This document shows, piece by piece, positions 29,690-41,695 of a DNA stretch of 64,000 nt (its first letter is position 1; the number at the start of each line of letters is the position of its first letter). Origin of the DNA: Panonychus citri (taxonomy: Eukaryota; Arthropoda; Arachnida; Trombidiformes; Tetranychidae); NCBI RefSeq assembly GCF_014898815.1, contig NW_026515535.1, positions 62,001 through 126,000 of the forward strand, read 5' to 3'. The translations under genes were made by a program, and so were the position numbers. The notes below the pieces were generated by a model, which was given only the letters and a program-made list of their open reading frames with translations, was not told the DNA's origin and ran no database searches.

Positions 29690-31489
29690 TGATAACAGTG
29701 ATAATTAACGTTAATTTCTCACTAATTAATCATTTTCTCGGTTAATCCATCAAACTAATTAAAAGACAATTTAATCTCACAACATAATCAGTTAATCATT
29801 TTGTTGTTGATAATTTACCTTTCAAATTTAAGAAACGGATGTTTTCATGTTGTTAAATTAAATCGTTAATGGTTAACAACAATTAAGAAAAAATCAATAG
29901 TCACAAATTTAACTAAACATTATGATCAATGGTTATTATCCTAATCTATTGGTTGATTTTTTGTTGGAGAGAGAGAGAAAAAAAATTAACTGATTGTTTG
30001 ATTAACATTAATTAATAGACATTATTCAATTTAGACAGATTGATAATCATCGCAATTGGACAATCTAAATTGAAGTAGCAATTTAATTTTGTCTACTAAT
30101 TTTTGTACCCTCAGGGTGTTTGCAACAGTGTGTCCCAATATCTGTATAATTAACAGATTTGATTGACATCTCAAGTGATTAAATTTAATCATTGGCTTTC
30201 CGCTTCATTATCAGCTTATGATTTTTACATGTTACCAAGAGTTGGATAATCTTTTGATTGATTAGTTTATAATTGAATTTGTTTAAATTACTTCATCATG
30301 AAAATCACAACAATTTATCTTGATTTTCCCATTTTCTAGTTCAATCCGTAATTAGATCTCACAATTTAAATTGTTTCACTATTGTTGGATTAATAAGAGT
30401 GTCACTAATTCAATGTTCGTAATTGTGACAATCCATCATTTGATTAAATCGATTGTTCCTCAACAATTAAGATGATCGTTTTTCCATCTCATATTAGAAC
30501 CTTAGAATTGGATAATTTTAAATCATTTCCAATTGATGATTAGATTTGATGACTCAAAATCTCACGTCTCCATTGATCGTGATATTTTGTTAATCAAGTT
30601 AATTTTTCTGGTTAATAGTTAACTCTTAGGATGGATTCTCATTGAGACCATTTCTTTAATCATCTATCGGGTTAATCAAATTGTCCATCATCACTTGTCC
30701 AGTTTGAAGAAGAATAAAAGATTTGAAGGATTCGATTTTTTTCTTTCCTTAACTCCAATCAATTTGATTCCATTGTCATTGGAAGAGAAAAAGATTCTCT
30801 CTGAATAGAAGTTCATATAAGATGATCAGAGAATCCATGATAAACATGATCAATTTGTTTCTTTTCTCTTCTGGTAAAATGATACATTTTCCTGGAACCA
30901 TTAAAGAAAAGTGAATTGGAGATTCACTTTAATCATCAGGCTTTAGGGTTGGGTCGCTGATTAATTCATCGTTTACAGGTTATTCCAATGATCCTTTTGC
31001 TTGTTTGGTTGAAATCCCAAGATAGTTTTTAGATCTGAAATAGAAATGATTTACAATTTTCAATTTATCCAATCAATAACAAAATGATAAATACAAAGGT
31101 AATTATCTAGTATTAGGGAGCAATTAAGGTTATTGATTTAGGATAGGATCAGAAAGAAAACAAAGTGAATTTAATTTTAAAAGTTAAATCGAGGGAAAAG
31201 AGGTGAGATCAGAAAGACAATTATAACAGCGCTAATGGAATATATAAAGTACAATTATCGTAATTGTTAATTGTACACATATTACAGTCATTAATTTCTG
31301 ATGTAACTTGAATTCAAAAATTCTATTGTTGACTGTTTATCAGCGCTTCATTTACACAATAATTTAGGCAATGGCATCGTTTCCTTTTCCTTTTTTTTGG
31401 TTCGATTTGATTTCTTTCATATTGTTTTCTTTTTTTTTCTTGTTTTCATCTGGGAATGCAAATGAAATTAGTGACCATTGAAGGTCAGT

Positions 31490-33246
31490 TTAACTGGTCA
31501 ACTGTTCTTGAATCATGGAAACAAGAGGAAACCAAACTGATTGGGGTATTTTTGATATGCACCAAGTTAAAAGACCATGAGGCCAATATCCTGGTGTCCG
31601 TGAGCTTTTACCAATGGTTTGAACAGCTGATTCAGCGAAAGTTGATGTTGAAGGAAATAGTAAACTAGGTGTGGTCAGAATGTTATTGAAATCATTTTCT
31701 TGAGATGGACAACAATAACCAGGCATAACTGATTGAACAATGATCCCTTTATCTTTATACTCGTAGTTAAGTGAACGGGAAAAATAGTCGATAAAAGCCT
31801 TGGAGGCTGAATAAGCTGACATTAAAGGCAATGGATGGTAAGCTGCGATCGATGAAATATTTACAATGATTCCTTTCTCCCTGGAAACCATATCTCTTAG
31901 TACAAGTTGTGTCATAAATAAAACGGAGGCCATGTTAACATTGAGAAGCCTTTGCAAATAATCAGAATCATTAGACAAAAATGGTGAAGGTCTTGATGGC
32001 ATAACACCAACATTGTTAATCAGAATACCAATTTCTTTGCCTCTAAGCTTTTGTTCAATTAACCGATAAATTGATGGACCTTCATTGAAATCAGCTGAGA
32101 TTTGTTCCACTTCAACATCAAAACGATCTCCTAAACGAACAAATAACCAGAAATGATGGATGATAAAGGAACCAAGGTAAATTAGAGTGAGAGAGAGAGA
32201 GAGAAAAAATTAGAAGTAAATTAGTAAATTAGTTTACGCGCCGCGTTGAACGCGGTATTTTTAAGTGATCAGGTTTAAATTCATCTTGATAAGATGATGA
32301 TGATGATGGAAAAATATTAAAGAAGATCAAGTAATAAGGTAATTAATTAACATTTGAAGAAAATAATAGCCCAGCCAAATATAATCCTTAATTGGTATCC
32401 AAAAATAAATGCCTCATGATGGCCCATCACCACCTTTCCTTGATTATCAATTAGAATCTATTTCCATAGTAATAACATATAAAACTCAACCCATAATAAT
32501 CATCATCAATCAGATGAGTTAGATGGTTTAACACTGATAATCAGTGACTGATTACTGGTCAATTGGTTAACAAGATACTTACTAATCTCATCTCCAGTGG
32601 ATTGTAATTTCATCATATCACGAGCAATCAGAACAATATTCAAGCCTCTTTCAGCCAAAGCGAAAGCATAACCACGGCCAATCCCTTCACTACCACCAGT
32701 AATCACTAAAACAAAAAAAAGAAGGGAGAAGTGAAGACAGATTAATAGAATAAAATGAGATAATTATCAAAGTAAAATAGATAATCATCATCATCATGTT
32801 TGTAGAATTTTTAATTACTAAATGATAATAAAAAAAAAGGTTAAAAAGAAGAACACAAATAGAAGAAGAGAAAATAAAAACCCAAGGTACTAAAAAGGAA
32901 AGGAAAACAGAAAACAATTGAAACCAGAAATAGATTGAGGGTGGATTAAGATCAATTAGAGTGATTATATATTGGGAAAAGGGACAATCACATTTTATGT
33001 GATTAACATGATTTGTGATGATGGAAAAGTGATTAACTTACCTGCCCATTTACCATAAGATGAAAGATCCGTTGGTGATACTCTAGGCCATAGGTATGTT
33101 TTCACCCCAATTGTGAGATCGCCAATGAGAGAGATACTTTTTCTTGTCGCATAGTAGATTCCAAGAATTAGGAGAGTATCTCGATAACCGTAAAAAGATT
33201 TAGATGATTGATTAAAGAGTAAATCAAAAGAATCAACACCAGCCAT
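31490..33246 (-). CDS. HSDL1: HSDL1-like short-chain dehydrogenase/reductase, three exons
   Basis: Exons are 33246-33042, 32705-32583 and 32130-31490, all GT-AG, giving 322 residues. The N-terminus MAGVDSFDLLF and the ATRKSI segment match hydroxysteroid dehydrogenase-like protein 1 (human protein about 330 residues). SDR motifs: cofactor-binding TGGSEGIG at 71-78, NNVG at 148-151, Ser203, then Tyr216-Ser-Ala-Ser-Lys220. Human HSDL1 has Phe at the Tyr position and is classed as inactive; this copy keeps the full Ser-Tyr-Lys set, so it could be catalytic. The C-terminal PGYWPHG also fits the family. An in-frame upstream ATG at 33318 would add 24 hydrophobic residues; I prefer 33246 because homologues start there. 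The gene is divergent from the P5C reductase gene. The substrate is unknown, and relatives in the HSD17B12/KAR group act on steroids or long acyl chains. Confidence 0.85.
32241..32255. repeat. GC-rich perfect palindrome in HSDL1-like intron 2
   Basis: CCGCGTT-G-AACGCGG is a perfect 7-bp stem with a 1-nt centre, sitting in a short CpG-dense patch inside an otherwise AT-rich 452-bp intron (32131-32582). The rest of the intron carries a short GA run and a GAT run and no coding sequence. Confidence 0.7.
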
Positions 33247-33318
33247 TAAATGAATTTCACTGAAGTAATAAAAGAAAAGAATAAAAACCAAGAGAATCAG
33301 CTGGATAACTGGTCTCAT

Positions 33319-34136
33319 TTTATTCTCTTTTTAGAATAGAATTTTTTTTTTCTTCTCTCTTTTTTTTCTCTCTCTTTTCTCTTATTTTTCTCTTTTCTCT
33401 TTTCTCTTTCGGTTCACTTTCTTTTCTCTCTCGATCAAACTCACTTTCGTATCTTTTTATTTTCTGTTTATATTTTTATTCTTCGGTGTTTTCTCTTCAT
33501 TTCTCTTCAATTGTCATCAACAATCACTTGTATTCTTTATACTGATCATCATTGCAAAATTTTTTCTCATCTTAATTTTTTTTTCTTCTTCCAGGTAAGT
33601 TTCTTTTTCTCTGTCTATGTTTACATCTTTCTCTTTCTGGTAACCGGTTAGTTTTCTCGAAAAATTCATTTTCTCTTCATAAATTGTTAGTTAAATTGTG
33701 CCTTTTTCTTTTCCATTGATTCTGTTGATTGGAAATTATTTAGCTTCCGATCATTTTATTAATTATATCCACTTTAACCTGTTTATATTGGAATGATTGA
33801 GATGAGTCTCTCTGTCTTTGCTCTCTCTCACTCTTTATCTTTATCTTTCTCTCTCTCTGTCCCATGTTAATTTGCCCTTTATCTGTGATTTAGTGATTGA
33901 TTATCGTACTTCTAATTTCTTTAATTGGTTTAAGTGGTGTGGAAATTGTGATTTAACGGAAAGTGTCACAACTTAAGGGTCTTGATTTGGTTCTTTTGCC
34001 CTCTTTAGATGTGTCAACATTTTATCCATTTTCTAACCAAGTTGATTATCTTGAAGATCAAATTTAAAACAATTTAGTGATTGTTTTCTTTTCCAGTTTC
34101 TTTTTTGTTTCTTTATTGAAATAATCAATATTCATC
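33319..34136. promoter_or_regulatory. Probable shared promoter region, HSDL1-like (-) / P5C reductase (+)
   Basis: An 818-bp gap between two divergent starts. It begins with a strongly pyrimidine-rich TTTTCTCTTTTCTC tract on the plus strand. A CCAG/GTAAGT junction near 33593 and a polypyrimidine tract ending TTTTCCAG near 34096 could bound a 5' UTR intron of the reductase gene. No TATA box could be assigned. Confidence 0.4.
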
Positions 34137-35408
34137 ATGGACAAATCACCATCCGATAAATCAACCGCTCGAAGAGTATCCAAAATGGGCTTCATTGGAG
34201 GTGGAAACATGGCCTATGCTATAGTCGTTGGTCTCATTAAATATGGTTTGTTAATTATTCTTCATCTCAATCTAACATCGAATCAATTTCTTGAATCGAA
34301 TAAAAATTTGATAATTTTTTCTATTTCAGGAAAAGTTGAACCTTCAACCATCATCATCAGCACTCGAACTACAGCCAGTGGAGAGAAATTCAGTAAACTC
34401 GGGTGTCAGGTGACAACTAAAAACGCTGATCTGGTTAAAGAAGTCAAAGGCTCTGGTACCGATGGTGCAATATTTTTATGCGTTAAACCAATACAATTTA
34501 CCGAGAATCGGTCAACCTTTCGTGCACTTCTCAGCTGTTTCGATGGACACATAGTATCCGTAATGGCTGGATTAACCATAGAAAGTTTGGAAGATGTTCT
34601 TGGAAAAGGATTAAACATTGTCCGAACAATTCCAAACACTGGTGTTCAAGTTGGTGCCGGAGTTTGGGCTTGTTCAGTGAGAAACAACTATTCAGGTTTC
34701 GAGAAGCTTCAAAATATTGCATCAACAGTCTCCTTCTTCCCAGTAGTTGAAGAGAAGCTAATTGATATCATCTCAGGACTCAGCGGAAGTGGAATAGCAT
34801 TTGTAAGATTATATGTATATCAACATAGACAAATTGGTCCTTCTGTTTCCTCTCTCTCTCTCTAAAATGTCTTCCAGTTAAATATCACTTTCCCTCTTTG
34901 GCTTAACGACTTTTCCTCTCTTTCTCTCTCTCTCCATCTTAATCTAAATTAGATTTACACAGCAATACAAGCATTAAGTGATGGTGCAGTTAAAATGGGA
35001 TTAGATCGAACCCTGGCAACTCGAATTGCTGCTGCAACTGTCATTGTAAGAGACGATTTTCTCCCACCCATTATCTTCAATGAACTTTGACAGATTTTCC
35101 CATTTTATTGTTCTTTTATTCCAATGTGTATACATTTCGATATTTCTATTTAACTTGTAAATTCATTTTCTATTCTATTTTCTGCATCTTCATCTCTTCT
35201 TCGCATCAAGGGAGCTGGTAAAACAGTTCAAGAGACAGAGACTCATCCATATGTTTTACGTGATAATGTTTGCTCACCCGGAGGAACAACTATTTATGGA
35301 ATACACTCTTTGGACAAAGCCGGATTCAGTGGTATATTAATGGATGCGGTGGAAGCTTCAACAGTTCGGTGTAAAATAGTCGCTCAAGGGAAACAAGATA
35401 AAAAATAG
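34137..35408 (+). CDS. PYCR: Pyrroline-5-carboxylate reductase, four exons
   Basis: Exons are 34137-34245, 34330-34802, 34953-35045 and 35211-35408, with GT-AG borders and compatible phases, giving 290 residues. The enzyme reduces Δ1-pyrroline-5-carboxylate to proline with NAD(P)H, the last step of proline synthesis, and forms homodecamers in related species. Evidence: the N-terminal Rossmann motif MGFIGGGNMA (about residues 17-26), FLCVKP, GLSGSGIAF, the helical dimerisation segment with ALSDGAVKMGL, then the signature DNVCSPGGTT and MDAVEAS near the C-terminus. The usual GSGPAY is GSGIAF here, with Ile for the conserved Pro. The gene shares its upstream region with the HSDL1-like gene and converges with the NSUN2-like gene. 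There is no obvious mitochondrial presequence, so a cytosolic PYCR3-like location is possible. Confidence 0.93.
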
Positions 35409-35823
35409 ACAATTTAATTGATACAAAATGATTCGTTTGGGGATAAACAAAAACAAATGTTATCTCATTTATCGCATCACCAGCAATCAAGTGCCTCAAT
35501 CAATGTTATTATTTTTTTTCGTATACATATTAATCGTGTCTAATTCAGCATAATACTTATCATTTATGTTTTTCTTGCCAAATTAATTTAAACAATTGGA
35601 CCAATATATCAACTATAGCACACACACACATAATATCAAAGTTAATCAACTTTAACAATATATTTTGAAGGATTCATTCATTATCTGTATCATTAGAAAT
35701 CTTTAAAAAACTGTCAACATAATCAAAAGAAAATTTTCCAGTTTAATTGGATAATTTTTACTTTCTTTTGATAAATTAACTTGTGTAAAGTATTGCTAAT
35801 AATCAACAATAATGTTCACTCAA
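35409..35823. other. Convergent 3' region between P5C reductase and NSUN2-like genes
   Basis: 415 bp of AT-rich sequence that must hold both 3' UTRs and a short CA run near 35620. No gene seen. Confidence 0.6.
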
Positions 35824-37978
35824 TCAAGTAGATGATTCATCAGAATTATTCTGAGTAAGAAATCCTAATAATCGTAAATAATTTACTTTAACAGCATGAG
35901 AAATGAATCTAATTACTCGTCCATGTAATTTAAGAATCGGAACTGCCAGTGTAATTGTTTCATCGGATCCATTCTGATTCTTAATTAATTTACATTGTAT
36001 AACATAAGAACCATTATCCAAATTGATCATTTCCTTTTCCTTGGCACAATTAATTTCACTTCCTTGGAGTACTAATTGATGAAATCTTTCCAAATCAACG
36101 GTTATAATCAAATCATCGGGAAGATGAGGTAAAATTATGGGAAATCCTTCGGACATTAATCTAAATTGTGACTGTTTTTGCAAATTGACTCGTTCGAAAA
36201 CTCCAACACCAACATGGATAATCTGTTGATTAAAAGAATATGTAAGTTTAAAAAAATGACAAGTTCGAAATTGGAAAATTAAATTATTCTTACATTTAGT
36301 TTATCAGAATTGTCGATAATTATCCTTTTGGCATCTTTCGTGACAAAATGTATCCTTTTGTTAATCTCGGACGATGAAACTAATTGTTCACAAGGAAAAT
36401 CATCAGGTAATTTAAATGTTTCCTTAATTTCCAACCAATCTGGATCATAAGAATTTAAGAATTTCAGTTTAATTGATTCATCAACTTTCTGTCTATGATA
36501 AGGTAAACTTGATTCCCATGGAACTTGATCATTTTTCCTAATTAAAGCGATAAAAAATCCACCATTATTAAAATGATGAGGTAAAATTCTGAGACATCGA
36601 TCAATACCAATGGAATCAATATTCTCAGGGGGAAACATGGATTCCAATACTTTTTCATCATTTTTCTCTGAATAATCAGATATTATCGATCCATCGGGTT
36701 GCATTATTTTCCACCTTGAAAGACCATGAATACAATTTAACGAAGGAAACATTTGGTGGCAATCAACTAATTCCAGGGATCCATTTGATTGATTGATCAG
36801 GGAAGCGATAACTGCTTCATTTTCAACTGGATTAAGGCTACAAGTTGAATAGACAATTAATCCATCCTTTGCAAGGAGGGTTACAGCTCGTTTGATTATC
36901 TTTAATTGGTTAAAATGGAAACGGTGGAAAAAAATTGGATCCCAAATTTTCCAGACTCCATGATTTTTCCTAACGGTTCCATCGCCGGTACAAGAAACAT
37001 CACAAAGAATCCGATCAAATTTATGGTAAAATGTTGGTAAATTGTCATCTTGAAGTGGAGGAAAATTGGAAGCATTTCCTTTGGTAATAATTAACTGGGG
37101 ATAACATAAATGTTTCGCATGGACAATTAACTTGGCAACTCTGGTTGTTTCAATATCGTTCGCAATCAAACAGCCCGTTATGTTGGTTAAAGGTGAAAAT
37201 GAGTTTAATTGTTGTAATGCTTGGGTTGTCTTGGAACCAGGTGAGGCACACATATCAAGAATTGAGTGATTCGGTTTAATATCAAGAGACAATATTGGAA
37301 TCATTGAAACAGCTTCTTGGAAATAAACTGATCCGGAAAATTTTCCACTTTTGGCAAAAAAACCGAAACTTGACTTATTAAGAGGAGCATCACGGCCAAA
37401 GTAATAAGCTAAACCCTCCGGGTACCAGGGATATTTTGATAAATACTGTTTACCTGGAAGAGAAAAGAGAAAGTTTGTTATGTTAGAAATGGAAAAATTG
37501 TAAATTCTAAAATTAGAATTCATTGTTTCTAACCGGAAGTATCAACAAACCATTCCGATGATGCTTTGGTTTCCATGTATTCTTTTACCAAGAGATGTTG
37601 ATTAAATGGATTTTTATTAACACGAATTGATGTTGGTAATGGTTCCCTCATGATGGTCATTAATTGATTCCATTCATTTTCATCTTTAACCATTTCTTGA
37701 GCCTTTAGGAATTGTTCAAATGGTTCATTTTTCAATTCATCCAATGGTAGAAACTGATTAGCATCTTCATCTTCATCTTGGTTAACACTAGATAACTTAA
37801 CTCTCTCTAATCTGTTGTAATTGTTTCGCCTTAATTGAGTGTTAAACAACCGTTGAGACTGTTGGAAATTAGCTGATGATAAAATAAATCGACTAAATTG
37901 ATTAAAGTAACAACGAGTAATCAACTGTGATGGTTGATAAACATTGTTACAAATTGGGAAAATTTTTCTTGAAATCAT
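35824..37978 (-). CDS. NSUN2: NSUN2-like RNA cytosine-C5 methyltransferase, three exons
   Basis: Exons are 37978-37534, 37453-36294 and 36222-35824, giving 667 residues (human NSUN2 is about 767). The family transfers a methyl group from S-adenosylmethionine to C5 of cytosine in tRNA and other RNAs. Seen: REPLPTSIRVNK near 110-121, PWYPEGLAY, the SAM-binding DMCASPGSKT at about 215-224, the motif IV segment DRILCDVSCTGDGT with Cys303, and motif VI YSTCSLNP with Cys353. Both catalytic cysteines are kept, but the usual Pro before the motif IV Cys is Ser. RCLRILPHH and the C-terminal PUA-like part follow. The first ~60 residues are rich in Arg, Ser, Asn and Phe with no acidic residue, like a mitochondrial presequence, which differs from the N-terminus of human NSUN2. 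An NSUN2 paralogue is an alternative to the one-to-one orthologue. Confidence 0.88.
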
Positions 37979-38147
37979 TTGGTTTTTGGGGTCAATTCAT
38001 GTGGTTAGCTGGTTTGTCGATTGAATTTACTAATCAATCAACGAATGGCAGTTAATGTTAACAACGAAAATCAAAATTGATCACATTTAACTATGAGAAT
38101 TAACAAATTTACCAAAGAAAAAGCAATCAACTACAGGGTGATAAGAG

Positions 38148-38422
38148 GTTAAGCCTAAACAGCCAGAAATGGGATCAAGTCTTAATGAATTGAATCCAAT
38201 GTTAATTCAGTTAAAGGCAAATTTTGAGATCAAAATCCAGAAGCACTGATACCACATGAGATATTTTCACATGAAAAAGAAAACTGAATTTTCTGAAACG
38301 ATTTTTAATTATTTCACTAGTATTTCTTTTTTTACTATTTAATTGATCACTTTTCATTAATTAAATAAGAATTCACTAATTAGAGTTGAAAACTGATTAA
38401 ACTTTTCTCTCTGGTTATTTAG
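38148..38422. mobile_element. MITE-like repeat, left copy (275 bp)
   Basis: Nearly identical over its full length to 55707-55982 and in the same orientation; the core from CTAAA to the final TTTAG is 268 bp in both copies. The ends are imperfect inverted repeats: CTAAACAGCCAGA at the left against TCTCTGGTTATTTAG at the right. No clear target-site duplication is visible. It lies 170 bp upstream of the NSUN2-like start and just beyond the 3' end of the retroelement ORF2. Confidence 0.75.
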
Positions 38423-38452
38423 ACTATTTATAGTGATTTAACACTGTAGACC

Positions 38453-38467
38453 CTGGCGTTTCGCCAG
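38453..38467 (-). repeat. Stem-loop in the 3' UTR of the retroelement
   Basis: CTGGCG-TTT-CGCCAG is a perfect 6-bp stem with a 3-nt loop, 30 bp beyond the ORF2 stop on the minus strand. 3' UTR stem-loops serve as reverse-transcriptase recognition sites in several non-LTR elements; that role here is inference. Confidence 0.5.
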
Positions 38468-38496
38468 AGTATTTGGCGGTTTATTTGAGATTTCAC

Positions 38497-41417
38497 TTAG
38501 TTCATTCTCTTCAACAGATCATTAAGCTCTGCGAAACATTTGTCCAGTTCCCACCACGACCAATCATGGCATTTTTCCAACATTAGTGTCGCTATTTGAT
38601 TGTCTCTTTTTCCAAATAGTCCACTTAATCGTTTTATTAAAATGCATGGGATACGTTTAGGTCTTTTCCTCTTGTTTCCCATCATTATTCGTAAGAATTC
38701 CGGTGCTTCTTTGTTGAATATTAGCCATTCAGCTTTTTCTACAGCATTTTTAATCAGTAATTTATTGTCAATTTGACATATAATTGGTTCTATTTCTTCC
38801 TCTTCCAGTAGCTCGTCACATTGAACTCGTTTGTATTGAATCATCACAAGATCATTTCTTTCACGGTCTACGTGAATATTTTTCATATATGATTTGAATG
38901 AAGGATCTATTCTTATGACCATTCTTTCCGTTATCTCAATGTTATTCAGCCAAGATTGAAAAAGTATTCTCACATTTCGTAAGTCGTCAGTTAATCGAAA
39001 GTGCTTGTGTGTTTGGGCATCTCGTTGACATAATATTCCTTCGTTCTTGACATCAATGTTCATTCTTTTGATCGAGTTTAGCTCAATATGCATTTCGTTC
39101 ACAATGATTTTCCGATCGTTAATATTGTTTAGAAGGCCTCTTAGTCCCTTTATCATAGGATAATCATCATCATTACTTTCATCCACCATACTTAGACTTT
39201 TCCAGATGAAGGTGTGGGCCGGATTCTCAAGACCAAGCACATAACTCCACCAATCCGACACATAACCTGCGAGTATTTCATTCGCGATTCGCTTCCGACC
39301 AAGTAATAATATTCTTTTAAATGAAGCTTCATAATTTTGCCTCTTAAGCCAATATAATGGTGTCCATGGTTCAAAGATGTTTATTAACTTCGCTTTAAGT
39401 ACACGATTTATCACTTCAATATCCATCACTGACATTCTAACCCTCTCTCGCGGTGACAATACCGTTTTCGTGGGTAACTTGAACTGTTCAATGTAGGTCG
39501 GTGGTCTCGCATCAAAGCCAAGTATCGTTCTCTTCGTACTATTCACACTTTTCCCCATCCTTTCCAAGTTCCATTTCCATGTTTTTAGATCATTGAGCTC
39601 TAGATTGACAAGTTTTAATGACCATTTCAGTTTCTCATAAAAAACCGTTTTTTCATCCACCAGAATGAAAATATCATCCGCATACGTGAGAATCTCCAGA
39701 CCTTGAATTTTTTTCATTTCTTTAACCACAATACTCATCGCTACATTGAAAAGTGTCGGCCCTAGAGACGTCCCCTGTGGTGTACCCTCATCATCTGGTA
39801 TTAGCTCGTAGCCTTTTTCGGTTTTTAGTCGGGTACTTCGATTTGTCAGAAAACTTCTCACCAACGATAGATCTTGTTTATCAATCGTCGTTGTCTTTAG
39901 TTTCTCGATTATCTTTTCTCTGGATACTTTATCAAATGCTTTCGCCACATCCATGGCAAACAGAGTCTTACCCTCATGCAGACCTTTTAAAATCTTTATC
40001 CAAAGTTGCTCTCTGTTTCTTCCAGATAAATAGGCAAACTGATTCTCCTCCTCAATTATCTCGGTTATCGAATCCTTTATTCTCATTAGAAGTATTCGAT
40101 CGACCATCTTCATTAAATGAGATTGTGTACGAACGATTCGATAACTTCCATCCGGTTTGGGAATTCTGGTCCCACCACTAATCTTCAACGCTACAGGTAT
40201 AAGACCATTCCTAAGGATCGCATCAAGGGCACCAGTTACCAACCCAATATTCAGTCGCTTGAATCTTCGCCATTCGTTTACAGTTTAATCATCAGCGTTT
40301 CCCGACGACGTCTTTGAGTTGAATCTTCGACACCATTCTACTTCCTCTTGCATTAAACCATACGCAAAGTGATTCCTTGTTTCAGTCGAGTGTATCTGCT
40401 CAAATTCATAAATGAAGTGTCTCTCTAATCTCTCTTTTAGTTCATTAACCTTGATATGTTGAAGTTTTAATGATTTGTATTTCCACCAGAATTTTTTTGT
40501 CTTCATTGTCAATTTTAGATGGTTTTTTGCTGCCTTATATACTTGTAGTCGATAGTCTAGATCTCTTGTTATTGTAAAATTGTTTTCTTGTCTTAGACGT
40601 TTTGTCATCCGTCTCCCTTCGTTGTCCGATTCCCTTCGTTGTTCTCCATTGGTATTGTCGTTTTCCTTGACATTAGTGGAGCCATTAGAATCTGTTTTAT
40701 CCCATTATCTACAGCATCCAATTCCGTGAAATTACACCAAGGTCTCAATTTCAATCTAGTGGATCTTATTTTTGTCAACAATTTTACGATGAGTGCACAA
40801 TGATCTGAGAGTTCATTACTTTCAATAACTTGTTGACTTGTTACGATAAACGGGAAGTTGGCTAGAATACAGTCAATGGCCGAGTGATTCCCATTTCTGT
40901 TCCTCCTGGTGAAATGATTGCCATTAATTGTCAAGACCGACCGAAAATTGTATTTTATCAGCTCGTTTTCCAATGCTTTCCTCGACCCTTCAACAGTATA
41001 ACGATGGTTTCTCACCTTCGGGCTCCAAATTGCCGATTCAACGTTTAGATCTCCTCCAATTATCATAGGTTGATCGGTTGTTGCTGCTACGAGTTCTCGC
41101 AATATTTCCAGAGTTTCATTCTTTTCAGGCTTATTGTAAGCCGAAACAATCCATATGTACTGTTTGTTGATCTCCAACATGACCATTAGTACCGAATCAC
41201 TGAAGCTGTAGGTTCGAATCACATTAATATCTTCACTAACAAGAATCGCGGCCTTAATTGTCATTGCTTTTCGCTTGGAGACATTGATGTTTACCATTGT
41301 ATTGGTCGTTTCACTTAGTATCGCGATTCTACCCCAGCCACCATTCACCCACTGTTGACACTTTATTAATGTTTTCACCCGACGATTGATGTTAAGTTGC
41401 ATTAATTCTATTTTCAT
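38497..41417 (-). pseudogene. Non-LTR retrotransposon ORF2: AP-like endonuclease plus reverse transcriptase, broken
   Basis: Reads from the ATG at 41417 (MKIELMQLNINR). The EEP endonuclease part carries LSETT, GGDLNVESAIW, SAIDCILAN and LSDHCAL. The reverse transcriptase part carries TRIPKPDGSYR, FAMDVAKAFDKV (motif A), GTPQGTSLGPTLFN (motif B) and LTYADDIFIL (motif C). No RNase H domain was seen; the frame ends in RMN at 38497. Two lesions: the endonuclease frame stops at a TGA (40605-40607) that overlaps an ATG of the next frame (ATGA), and an in-frame TAA lies at 40285-40287, after which the same frame continues to the end. All endonuclease and RT catalytic motifs are intact. Domain order fits the I/R1/Jockey-type non-LTR elements; the exact clade was not determined. 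Confidence 0.9.
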
Positions 41418-41695
41418 CACGTTTATTGGTCTTTTTGTAACAACATATAATTATTTTAGTTGAATCATTATCTTGTTTGCATTGAATTTTAGAATTGTAC
41501 GGTTGAAATAGAGGAGTGTAGGAGAAGGAGAAGGGTTACAATTGCTTGACATGAGGTTAGTAGTGAGAAATTAGTATTAATTTGGACTTGATTTAAGTTT
41601 ATTAGTGGGAAGGTATTTGTTGGTATGAATGCTGGTTAGTCCATTGGTTTGTTGCAGCAGCTGATGGTTTCCAATTTGTTGCTCCATCTTTCGGC

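Larger units (their letters stand above)
27171..31489. other. Intergenic region between unc-4-like and HSDL1-like genes
   Basis: It is upstream of the minus-strand homeobox gene and downstream of the minus-strand HSDL1-like gene, so it should hold the homeobox promoter and the dehydrogenase 3' UTR. It contains (GAT)n-rich stretches, a long (AG)n run, one TATCGATA at 28809-28816 and one CTCF-like word at 28970-28986. I see no exon or RNA gene. Confidence 0.6.

Noticed and set aside
31456..31668. Plus-strand 70-codon frame over the 3' end of the HSDL1-like gene
   Set aside because: Antisense to a well-supported exon.
39753..40181. 142-codon plus-strand frame opposite the reverse transcriptase
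   Set aside because: Shadow of the RT coding strand, which has all expected motifs.
41210..41225. GGTTCGAATC, resembling a tRNA T-loop
   Set aside because: Lies within the endonuclease coding sequence and no cloverleaf can be drawn around it.
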